Part shown: positions 1 to 11,184 of the stretch, piece after piece
Position numbering within the stretch: the stretch's first letter is position 1
Layout of the letters: each line of letters begins with the position of its first letter
Assembly: GCA_036785325.1 (NCBI GenBank)
Contig: JAXIVH010000002.1
Coordinates: forward strand, 540,001-604,000
Reading direction: 5' to 3'
DNA: 64,000 nucleotides
DNA from: Urophycis tenuis
Lineage: Eukaryota > Chordata > Actinopteri > Gadiformes > Phycidae
Notes under the pieces: generated by a model
What the model saw: the letters and a program-made list of their open reading frames with translations, nothing else
What the model was told of the DNA's origin: nothing
Databases searched by the model: none
Made by a program: the position numbers and the translations under genes

Positions 1-596
1 CATGTTTGGTTCTTAAATTGAAAATTAGGTTTGGCAATTAATATTAAATGCAATTAAATGTATTAAATTTCTTCTCACACCACCCATTTCACCAATCCTC
101 TCCTCATCCTTCAAGAAAACATATAGAGGAAGAATGTATATGAACAAACATGCCTATACTAAAACAAAACACTATATACCTGAAATGTGAGCAACTGCAA
201 TACTACAGTCCCAGGAGCACTTAGAACATTTTAAATGCATCCACATTTTGACCTTGAGGTCCGCTTACTTTCTATCTTTGAATGGGTCCACCCCCCGTCA
301 CGCCTTCATCTGCTGCCGTAGGCTAGCTAAGAATAGATGCAGCACACAAAGGCACACTGGAAACACACGGGGCAGCTCTCTGTATTGACTGATCAATGTG
401 CTCATCTCAGCTGGAAAGTATTGATCCACTGTTTCTATCAAATTGACCAAGTTCTTGTTGAACAGCTTCCACCCTACATATTATCATGGGACACCCACTC
501 TGCAATATCTCACTCTCTACTTCAAATGAAAGCACTATTTAATGAGCTAATAAGACACATGGGTATAGTTGACATTTTATATTTGTCATTTGACCA
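1..596. other. Intergenic stretch, nothing recognised
   Basis: Short open frames only; no family, motif or RNA could be supported. Confidence 0.6.
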
Positions 597-989
597 GTGA
601 GTTTTGAAGAGGACTTTTACGAACTTATCCGGAAAGACGGAAGAGACGTCGACGCAGCGGTAGCCTTAGCAACAGCTAGTTGAAGCTATCAGAAAAGTGC
701 TCTTTTAAATAAACTCCTGGTGTATTTACAAACTTTTAAATGCCTCATTTTGTAAGTACAGACCATATATGTACTACTACAGAAGTTGGGTAACAATCCA
801 TGCATTATTAGTGGGGTAATTTACGAGATATACACACAGTACCGGACACTCCAATACTAAGCCATTCGGCTTATACCCCTAAACTTGATAAATATTGACC
901 GTCGCTAAAAATGCATCTGAGGGGGTATTTGGCTGGATTATTGGTGGAAATTACCTCAGGGGGAATTTTACTCCGAACCATCACTTTAA
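597..989 (-). repeat. 393-bp interspersed repeat, copy 1
   Basis: It is nearly the exact inverse of 27271-27663. One end reads ttaaagtgatggttcgg when inverted. It contains ggtaatttacgagatataca. Confidence 0.9.
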
Positions 990-1497
990 GTGTCTTTGAA
1001 TTATCTTTGAGTTATCATAGGAACTCTTTATTTTAATTTCTCTCTTTTATATTTCTTTATTAACTCTTTATTTATATTTCATTAGGTAAATCAAAGAATT
1101 AATCAAGTCTGCATATTACATAACTTTAACAAAATATAGAGAGATATAAAGATTTTGGGAATCATGCAGGATATAACATATTTAATTTCATACATTTCCT
1201 CCCATTGGAACATGGTTGCCATAATCAGATTTGTGGACAACCTATGAGACCATTCATCCATTCGTTCATTTGTCAAAGATATTTAAAGCAGAGAGAAAAC
1301 ATTCACAGTCGCAAAAGATGAAGCTGAAACAGTGCCACAGGATGCACACTTGTTTACTATGGGAAGGGCGGCCTGCGCTTATTGTCCCTCACTTCCACCT
1401 ACCCCACGACATCTGTTGTTGGCCAAGTCTGCTGTCCTGCAAAATCTGTCAGCACACAACAATGGCCTCTTCCTCTGATTATCAAATGAACATTTCC

Positions 1498-1499
1498 CC

Positions 1500-1530
<31 letters not shown>

Positions 1531-1535
1531 ACACG
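1498..1535 (+). repeat. C run followed by AC repeat
   Basis: About twenty C bases are followed by a CA repeat. Confidence 0.95.
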
Positions 1536-1933
1536 CTAGCACACTTTAATACACTAACCAGAGTAAATGTAGGGCCGTTGAATATGTATAAACCTGAGAG
1601 GGTCAAATGTATTACATTGCCTAGCATGGGTGACCTTCTGTTTTATGAATGTGGATTCATATCGTGCACACTGCTATAAATTTGCAAAACATGGCTGACA
1701 TATGTACGTGCAAAAGCAGCAGATATTAAGTCAAGTGAACTGCGAATGTGCTGCTCATGCTTTGGCTGTGAGAGTGCATTGCCATTTATGTTCTTATAAC
1801 TCTATTTCTTCGGAGGCTCGGGCGGAGTTCAGAGGGCATCCCACTTCTTGGGTAGGAAAACAATGGAAACACTGCTCACATTACTGATGAGTCCCTTGTG
1901 AGCCCAGAGTCTTCTGCCTAATTACTATTGAAA

Positions 1934-2059
<126 letters not shown>

Positions 2060-2387
2060 ATATACATATCTCTCTCTTCTCCCCTCTTCCCTCGTCTCTG
2101 CAACAGTTCCCTGCTGGCAGATGAGTCACCAGCTATAAACAATCAATCCCTCAGTTCCGAAGGCGACAGATTAATTACAAAAATAATATTAACCTCTCAT
2201 ATTGGATTTACAAAAATATCATAAATGAACACTGCTTTATCGATTAATTAGATATTGTAGGAATGGAAAACAGGAACCACATTTTCAATATACGTTAGAG
2301 AAAAAAAAACTAAATAAAGAAATATAATAAATAAGCACAAACCACACATGCACATGTAGATGCAGAAAAAACACACACTAACACAAA

Positions 2388-2411
2388 ACACACACACACA
2401 CACACACATAC
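2388..2411 (+). repeat. CA microsatellite
   Basis: A short CA run at the end of an A/C-rich stretch. Confidence 0.9.
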
Positions 2412-4053
2412 ACTAACAACATGTCATGTATGGGAGTGGCTGTAATGTTTCTGACCCCATCCTTTCATCTAGCGTCCAATATCCAACCAACCCATGCCCT
2501 TCTGTTTTCAGCAGTGAGCAAAAGTACCAACAAAACAGAAAGATGAAGAAAATAAGTAACCGCCTGGTCTTGATATTTTCTCCTGCAGCTGAACAGACTT
2601 GCACAAAAAAACCTGTTGCAATGCGATCTTAAAGGGTTATTCAAGTTTGGAATCAGGGAAGTTTCCTTCACAGCTATAAAGCCTGAGGAAGTGACCTGTA
2701 ATACTCTTAAAATAGCTCTGTAAAATGAGATGCAGCCGAGAAGGCAAAACATCAAAAGGGCCTTTATTATGTTTCTGCTCTGCTTGCTGAAATGATTTCA
2801 TATTGAAATGTCATCTACTCTGTTGAAGCAAACCTCTCATTTGTTCCTTCAAATACTTTGAAGCCCAATAATGAAACCTTTGTCTTTTTCTGACACATTT
2901 TCAGTTTCATCAGTTTACAATAAAGCAAAATTAGTAACTAATATCTTGTATGTTACAAAACGCTCATTATATTATTGATAGTTTTAATATTTTTTTGTAG
3001 GTTTGGAGGAATATCATTATCTAAAATAGCCAGTTGGGCACACCAATACATAAAATGAAAACAACAATAACAACCGTGTGTAAGAATCTCCAGGATGTTC
3101 CAGTGCTGTTGAACCCAGGGTGCTTTACAATGCAGCCCTTGTTTTTGGATCTCCAGACAATGTGGCCAATCCCTGTGTAATTCCTGCACTCATTAGTTGT
3201 GTACATTTCACACCAGGTGGGGACAAAGGTTTGGGTGGTGGGTTCCATTACTCACAGCCATGCAGGGAACCAGCCAGGAGACGCGCTGTCTCCCAGGTGA
3301 ACAACCAAAGGGACAGACATGGAGACATGGAGGTGTGCTGTCCAGGGTCCTGACAAGACAGGACAAAAGGAAGGACTCCGGGTCCTACCAGCGATGTTAC
3401 CAGGCTGTTCGTTGTTCATTAAGCATGAGAGGACTGCTCTATGGAACATGGCCAATGGGCTCACGGACGGAAAGAGCAGACAAAGTGCATTAGTCACTTC
3501 TATAGAAAGTAATAAAATAAATGACACATTATGATTGACTCAATTCATTAATTCATGAGTCACTTATAAGCCTTTAGTGAATGATGAACATCAACAAAAC
3601 ATTATCAAAAAACATTCATATAAATGTTTAGATGATTAATAAGTGATATGTTAAAGCCCTATTTTACCACCAGGAGTGAAGTGGATTAGCCATTAGTAAT
3701 AAGGGATACTTTTACATTCTCAGCTAAATTTAAAAAGCCATGCTGAAAAGATTAAACAAATAAGGCTAACCATAGTTGTTTTAAGATGAAAATAAATTGT
3801 CTGGCATTTAAATGTGCCTTGCTGTTCTCAATGAATGCAATGATACTTTAACATCTGTCCTATGGTTTAACTACCTGGTCCTAGGTCAACCAGTTAGGAA
3901 TTAAATCCATGAAGTGCCTTTACAATTGAGCAACAACAATCTTGGATAAAAAGAAAATTAGGTAACATCATAGCCGCATTTTGAGTAAATCCGTTTTGCA
4001 AACTATTTTCATTTCCACAAGGTAAAGCTTGTGTTTACAGGTTTAGATGGACC
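2412..4053. other. Intergenic stretch, no supported gene
   Basis: All open frames are short and overlap on both strands. I see no repeat structure. Confidence 0.55.
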
Positions 4054-4456
4054 TGCTCCTCATCCTCTCTGTCAATACACTGAGAACCTACAGAGCAGTT
4101 CCACCAGAGCAGCTCCTCAGCCTCTCTGTCAATACACTGAGAACCTACAGAGCAGATCCACCAGAGCAGCTCCTCATCCTCTCTGTCAATACACTGAGAA
4201 CCTACAGAGCAGTTCCACCAGAGCAGCTCCTCAGCCTCTCTGTCAATACACTGAGAACCTACAGAGCAGATCCACCAGAGCAGCTCCTCATCCTCTCTGT
4301 CAATACACTGAGAACCTACAGAGCAGTTCCACCAGAGCAGCTCCTCAGCCTCTCTGTCAATACACTGAGAACCTACAGAGCAGATCCACCAGAACAGCTC
4401 CTCAGCCTCTCTGTCAATACACTGAGAACCTACAGAGCAGTTCCACCAGAGCAGCT
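4054..4456 (+). repeat. 57-bp minisatellite, 7 copies, alternating in two variants
   Basis: The unit contains ctctctgtcaatacactgag. Neighbouring copies alternate catcc with agttcc and cagcc with agatcc, giving a 114-bp higher-order unit. Because 57 is a multiple of three, several frames stay open; these are not genes. Confidence 0.95.
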
Positions 4457-7400
4457 TCAAGTGGTGACGTTAAAGTTTAATTTTGTTTATCAGACAGCTT
4501 TTTCTTTGAAAGAGACAAGGCCCAGAAACAAATTTGCTGCAAATTTGCTGCAAAGAGATGGTTAAAAATGGTTAACTCAGCGACAAACCTGTTTTCAATT
4601 CTAGTTGTCTGCAGATCTATGAGCTGTGATTTATGAGCTATTATTTAGATGTGTGTACGGTGGTTTATTGTATCTTGTTGCACTTAGGATATCTATTTTT
4701 TTTTCACAAAAGCCCATCTATGGGTGTTGCAAATTAGCCTGTGCTATAAGCACTACAGCTGTTGTCAGTGTGTCTATGTGTCAGCGTGTATCTGTCCCTA
4801 TCTAATGAACCATGCATAAATACATCATTACAACAATGTCATTCCTGACATTCCTCTAGTGACATCACGAGTGGGACTGCCCACCCAGGTAGGGTGATTT
4901 ATCTACAACACTTTAGTATCAGGTTAATGTTTTCTTCATGATAGTTCAACATGAATTAAAGGCTTATAAATGACATATCATTATAAAGTGTTACCCAAAG
5001 TTCCTCAAAGACCATTTCAACACTCAACACAAGATGATATGAGGATTATACGATCTTCGCCTATGTACATGTTGTTATGGAAGCAAGATTACTTCAGACC
5101 CCTATAATGTAATTATTGTAATTGTAATAATGTACAATCTTGTGCAACAGTAGATTGTACTGCATTAATGAAGTACAATCATATTGTTCATCTTCAAAAC
5201 AAATAAAGAAGGACATGGGATACATTTCATGAATAGAATTCAATCCATTAAACAGCCAACAGTACTCCCTGGTCCATACTCTCTAAATTGGATTAATATT
5301 TTTCCCCAAAATATAAATGCAATTAAGAAATGTCCCCATACTACCTCAACGCAGATGACTGAAGTGCATAAGTAAAGAAAAAAACACTGAATAGTTGTGT
5401 GGCACAAGGGCACATAGATGGTCTGCATGGTGTGGGCTGTACGGCAAGGCTCCGTTACTGTGCTGCACTGCAGCACCAAGCAGCAGGGTGAGTAAAGGTG
5501 ATTACATCACACCCCAGATAGCTTGTTTTATATGACACACACTTAAACACACACATGCACGCACACACACACTCCTACATACATAGACACCCAAACACAC
5601 ACACACACACACACTGATACCCAGAACCCAGGACCAAGCAGCCCACATTACTGCTTTACTAAATACACATTAATGTACATGTACTGTATATACCCAAAGA
5701 AATTATCTGTGTCAAGTATGTCAAATCTATTGGTGTCAACTATAAAGACAAACTTTCACGTTCCAGAGGAGAACAAAAGAGTTGTGATTAGTGTGTTTGA
5801 ATCAGTGATTGGACTACATGTGGACAAAGTGCCCCAGCATGTTGGAGGTAATTAACGTGTTAATACCACCAGAATGCTGGCTAAAATAGCTCATCCAAAA
5901 AGAAAGCCCAGACGGAGGCTATGCGGACCATTATTTAGTCAAAATGAATGCATTTGCTAAATTATGCCTCATGAATGTGCTGTATTTATGTTCAGTTCAA
6001 TTGTCACAGTTCCAGTGTCAATACAATGGAACTGTGAGCCTTCAGAGCTATAAAACCTGAAGTCTGTTATCCAGCACTAATGTTAGATGCTGTAAAGAGA
6101 ACATTTCAACAAGATAACCTTATAAACATATCCCACTCCCCATTGTCAACTCCACAGCTCAATGACTGAAGACCCAAACTATGTTTCCCTCACATTCCCT
6201 CACAAAAGACAATTCCAGATGAGAACACACTTCTTCACCCCCAGAACACAGTGGCCAAATATAGTCGTCTGGCCACCACGGCTCCCTACACTGTCTCGAA
6301 GGGCTGCACGGTACTTCAGTGCCATTTAGATGGAAAACTATTCAGATTCATAACCATTCATAACCAAACAGAGGGAAAAATTGCCAGGCTAGACTGTTGC
6401 CAGGCTACCTTGTGCCATGTTAAGGATTGATCTTTATGTGGAGCACAAAAACACTTACAGCCAATGCTAATAATAGCCTTTCGGACAACCCATATGCATA
6501 AATAAAGGATTTTTCTAACTGCCACAGTGTAGAAACGTAAAGTTAATTGTTCCAATACATACAGCAGTAATGCAGATACCGAATGTACAATATATAACTA
6601 CATATAATAAGACTTCAATTGTTGATCTGGAAATCACATTTATTCCAGATAGAGTAAGAGCAGTTTTCTTAATTACTAATTTTCTGTTTCAGATTGCGTT
6701 CTGGGACTTTGGCTAGAAATACTTTTGACAGTCTTTTCTCTGTAATCCCAATGTCTTCTTAGTGTATGGTTTAGATTTCAGGCCCTACTGGTTTGTGGAA
6801 AATGAGTAGTCCATAATCAGCACTCTTTGTTGATGGCTGCTCATGAGAGGCTGAACATTCTGGGTTACCACTCTCTATAATTCACACATGGCTGCAGATT
6901 CTGCCACCAATTCTGTCAAAAAAACATTTTGTCTAATTAGCACTGTGTGTATGTTGGATACTATTGTATTATGTGTCAGGAAGTGTACTGAAAGGCTGTT
7001 CCAGTGACTTCTCACCCTGACAACACTCAGATGGCCCCTGCACCCTCAAGCCATCTGACCGCTGTGGACATCTGTGAGTTTCAACCTGCTAGGAACAAGT
7101 GAGTGCAAAAACCTATTTCATAAGCAGTCTGAAGTGGAGAGACAAAGAAGGCCAGGGTCAGTTGATTGAGAAGATTTACATGTTAACACCGTTGCACAAA
7201 GGCAGTGCTGCCATTTGTGTTACTAGCATTGTTATCTTACTCAGAAGACTGAAACAATCTTACCCTCTGACAACCTGGAAAAAACTACAGTGGCAAAATC
7301 ACCGGTATTTCTTGTATGTTAAGTGATGTCAGCAAACATTTTCTCTTTGCTTAAAAAAACTAAAGTGATTTAGTGAATAGATTAATTATGCATTTGATAT

Positions 7401-8316
7401 TAAATATGTTATCACATGTCCATGTGGACATTATGTCTATATGGCCATATGCATTTGTGTTTAGTTACATGTTCAGCCGAAACAACATCATTCACACATT
7501 TTGAAATTCTTAAAAAGTGAACTTGGAGGGCTAATATAACACAATAATATAATATATTATCTAATATAATACATTTGGTGCATATTATCTATGCGGCAAA
7601 TGTCCAATGATTGCTCATAGCAATATAATATCACAGCAATATTCTGGCCATTATAGTGGTGGAAGCTAAACTGCAGGACTAGTGAAAGCTGTTGTTTTAT
7701 TTTGCTTGTCATCACTTGTTCACCTTGGGGTCATAATCAGTCCACAAAGCTTTACCACCCACATCTAACATTTGATTGAGGTCTTTAATACATGTAAATG
7801 AACCCATTGATCATTTGATGAAGCATGCAATGGAAAACATCTCATTTTATCTGTATTGTTAAGACAGTGCTTGGGTTTGGCGGGCACACTGCTGTTTTTA
7901 GGATGGGACAGAGTGCAGATGCAACCAGTGCATGGCTGCGAAGCGGCTATGACGAGAGAACTATAAATAGACATTGAAAGCACCAATGCTATCACGAGAG
8001 TCAAGGTGCTGGGAGACATAGCAACAGTCTTCACTAAGCCCTATGTGGAAGATCAAGCCAACAATTGCTGTCGTCAGATGCTCTACATCCAGATAGAAAT
8101 CCTGATTACCCTTTAATGGGCTCAAAGTGTCTCAAAAGGGTCTCAGAAAATCTTTGCATTGTATTTTGTGGGGACAGATTTTCTATTATGTTCCTATCAG
8201 CATATTAGCCACTTAGCTAATATGAATTATCCTGATGATACAAATCCGTACATCAGCATTTCACATTTTTACCTCAAAGAGCTTTCACTGCAGCAGGTGT
8301 GTGCACCATATGCTTG
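4457..8316. other. Intergenic stretch with CA-rich patches
   Basis: It contains a CA-rich stretch at 5530-5620 and otherwise nothing I can name. A short possible secreted frame at 7765-8019 on the minus strand is reported under findings. Confidence 0.5.
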
Positions 8317-8320
8317 TGCG

Positions 8321-8381
<61 letters not shown>
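8317..8381 (+). repeat. GC then AC dinucleotide repeat
   Basis: A gcgcgc run passes directly into a CA run, a pattern that can form Z-DNA. Confidence 0.95.
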
Positions 8382-8383
<2 letters not shown>

Positions 8384-8511
8384 CTTTCCAACTCGTTTTT
8401 TTGCCACTGTCCCTCACAGTGACCAACGTATGTGAAAAAATATATTACTAACAAATACACTGAACAATTTGCCTTTCATTCACAAAGAGTACCATTAGCA
8501 TAGCATACCAG

Positions 8512-8603
8512 ACAGCCGCTGTTCGTGTCAGACAGACAGACAGACAGACAGATATACTTTAATGATGTCTGTCTGTCTGTCTGTCTGACACGAACAGCGG
8601 CTG
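8512..8603. repeat. Near-perfect inverted repeat, arms of about 37 bp
   Basis: The left arm, acagccgctgttcgtgtcag then a gaca run, is mirrored by the right arm, a tgtc run then ctgacacgaacagcggctgt. The loop is about 15 bp and reads gatatactttaatgat. It would extrude as a strong hairpin. Confidence 0.95.
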
Positions 8604-9096
8604 TGTCCTCCTCATGGAAGCTGAGCACTAATGAACAATGCACAAAGATGAACAAGACACTTGGACATAGAGTTATATCTCACTTACTGACTCACTGAAA
8701 AATCTAATGACTCATTTATTGCCCAATCAGTCAAATATATTTGATTGATGAGATACTTTGTTATCCTGGCAGTCATATTTGAAACCTATATAACTACATT
8801 TCAATAGCCTCCATTGGAAATAGTCAACAAGGGAAGCATCATGTTAGAGATAGTTGGAAACAGTTGTAGTATGGGGGAGAGCCAACACTAAGCAGAACAT
8901 AAAGTCAACCCCCTCTGGTCAGGCTATGCAGGACAACAACAAGTGTATACAAAAATGGAAACAGTGCCATCTTTTGTTCATTTGAAACCTATTCTAAAAT
9001 AATTGGTTAAACCATAATTAGATAATGCACACTGTGCACTTTTGCAACAAATGCATGAGAAATGGCAGATTTGTGTGAAATGTTTATTAAATGTTG

Positions 9097-9196
<100 letters not shown>

Positions 9197-9205
9197 AATT
9201 CTCTA

Positions 9206-9262
9206 CAGGGTAAAGGGGCATTTAGCAGAGGCTTTTGTTCAGAGTGACAACTCTCTTTACAT
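9206..9262 (-). mobile_element. SINE tail fragment
   Basis: ggggcatttagcagaggctt then ttgttcagagtgac matches the SINE tail inverted. Confidence 0.6.
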
Positions 9263-9361
9263 GGAAATACATGTAACATTCAGTGAGTTTGACATATATC
9301 AAAAGTAGGACTTGTCACTTTGATAATAACTGTATTTCTTAATTACCATGAGCATGCTTCA

Positions 9362-9527
9362 AAGATTATCATTTACATTTACGTTTACATTTAGGGCATT
9401 TAGCAGCAATCAGTTCATTTGTCATACGTTTGTGGGGTTTGGCATGTGGACCGTTGGAGGTGGGGATCGAACCGCCAACTCTCCAGTTAGTGGACAACGC
9501 GCTCTACCCACTAAGCTATGCCACCCT
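9362..9527 (-). mobile_element. tRNA-derived SINE, complete head and tail
   Basis: On the minus strand a tRNA-like head reads gcatagcttagtgggtagag (A box) and later ggttcgatccccacct (B box). It is followed by the tail ctgctaaatgccctaaatgt. A single-copy tRNA gene is excluded because there is no acceptor pairing and the tail recurs elsewhere. Confidence 0.8.
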
Positions 9528-9969
9528 ATCAGGAAAAAGAAGCCATCTGCCTACTGACTGAGACATTCTCCCACTGTTCTGGTTACAAGACGTGGTCATG
9601 GGAGGCCAGAGGACGCAGGATGCTGTAGTCTCCTCAGCAGCAGGGCCTTGAGTGATTAGCACTCATTATATGATGATTTGTCATTGTCATCATTCTATAG
9701 CTGTCCCGCATCTCACATTTGTATTCAAAGCATTCTTGCTTGTCTCACTCTAGTTACTGTTTTTGGTGCAAATGACAAATGTATTTTCATAAAAAAGAAC
9801 AAAGCTACATGTTGCATGTTTTTTCACCAGTTTCTGTGTTTAATGGAGCAAAACATTATGTAGAGTTCCGATTTTTTGACATGTTGACATCGAATGGTGG
9901 TCTCTCTTGAATCGACAACCAAAAATGTAATATGATTTACTGAATGTGAAGGGATGCTTATCTTTCACA

Positions 9970-10160
9970 AGGGTTTTAAGTTTTCAAGTTTTCTTTTATT
10001 GTCACATCACATCATCACGTACATCATTACTAGCAGTGAAATTCTAGTAGCTCTGGTGATCTCAACTTTGTATAATAAAATTAAAAATAAATAAGTGCAT
10101 TTAAAAAAAGAATAAACAATAAAACAATGAAATAATAACAAATCAAATCAATCAATCAAA
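9970..10160 (-). mobile_element. LINE 3' end fragment
   Basis: ttttcttttattgtcacatc resembles the inverted 3' end of a fish LINE. There is no coding part. Confidence 0.4.
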
Positions 10161-10280
10161 TAAGTGGCAGAATAGAGGGGTTAAGCATTACAGTAATACA
10201 CATCACAGCCTTGGGTGCAAATCATGACCTTGGTCTGTAGCTTATTCACAATTCCCCCAGTGTTATGGCCCATGTTTTGC

Positions 10281-10568
10281 CAGCCACCATCCACTGAACA
10301 GCTGACACTAACCAGCCACCATCCACTGAACAGCTGACACTAACCAGCCACTATCCACTGAACAGCTGACACTAACCAGCCACTATCCGCTGAACAGCTG
10401 ACACTAACCAGCCACTATCCACTGAACAGCTGACACTAACCAGCCACTATCCACTGAACAGCTGACACTAACCAGCCACTATCCGCTGAACAGCTGACAC
10501 TAACCAGCCACTATCCGCTGAACAGCTGACACTAACCAGCCACTATCCGCTGAACAGCTGACACTAAC
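10281..10568 (+). repeat. 32-bp minisatellite, 9 copies
   Basis: The unit is cagccactatccactgaaca, then gctgacactaac. It lies just before the long-TIR transposon. Variants are confined to two positions (acc/act and cac/cgc). Confidence 0.95.
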
Positions 10569-10609
10569 CCGGCAAGTGACACTGCTCTCATCCTGGGACC
10601 CGAACTGTT

Positions 10610-10866
10610 AGTCCGGTTCAATTGTTTTTGTGGGAATTTTTGGGGGATTTGCTAAACTATACATTTTTGGAAAGGTTATAGTATAAGGAGTCAGAAAATC
10701 AATGTTTGCATTCACACAGATGTCTATGTGGCGGCCATATTGAATTTAAAAAATGGCCGATGTAAAACATTAAATAATAATATCTCGGCTTCTGAATAAG
10801 CTGAAGTGTTGATTTTAACTGCTAAACCCACATTTTCAGGGTCAGTGAATCCAATTGTGCTAGTTA
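10610..10866 (+). repeat. Left terminal inverted repeat of the long-TIR transposon
   Basis: It matches the reverse complement of 13507-13783 at high identity with small gaps. It contains a conserved core with ggaaaggttata and ggccatattgaattta. Confidence 0.85.
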
Positions 10867-11184
10867 CAAAGCTTCACGACTTTACCAAATTAACCCAAAC
10901 AACCACCCCAGGTCAAAAATGACCCGGTGTGGTTGTTTTTTTGTTCCGATTTAATATTCCATGTTCCTCCAAAACCATGTTTTTTTTAATCATCCCATTG
11001 AAATACATCCACAATATGACTAAAACAAACTAAACACATCACAAGCAGTTGGTCAGATAACTCATTTTATTGAAGAGTTTAAAAATTATCTAACATAAAA
11101 CTTAGAAGTTGGATGTCGACGTGCACATCTAGACCACAGTATGATTAGACAATCTTTTTAATTACACCGTTTCTATACATCATC

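Noticed and set aside
337..600. 87-codon plus-strand frame near the window start
   Set aside because: No recognisable domain, no splice context, and it ends at the border of the 393-bp repeat; likely chance.
4031..4565. Three overlapping open frames of 140-170 codons
   Set aside because: They result from a 57-bp tandem repeat whose period is divisible by three; no splice or start evidence supports a gene.
9460..9527. Possible tRNA gene (A and B boxes on the minus strand)
   Set aside because: The tail matches other SINE pieces in this window, and no acceptor stem pairing is seen, so it is a SINE head.
10281..10568. Regular repeats that could suggest a CRISPR array
   Set aside because: Units are directly adjacent with no unique spacers, and the genome is eukaryotic; it is a minisatellite.
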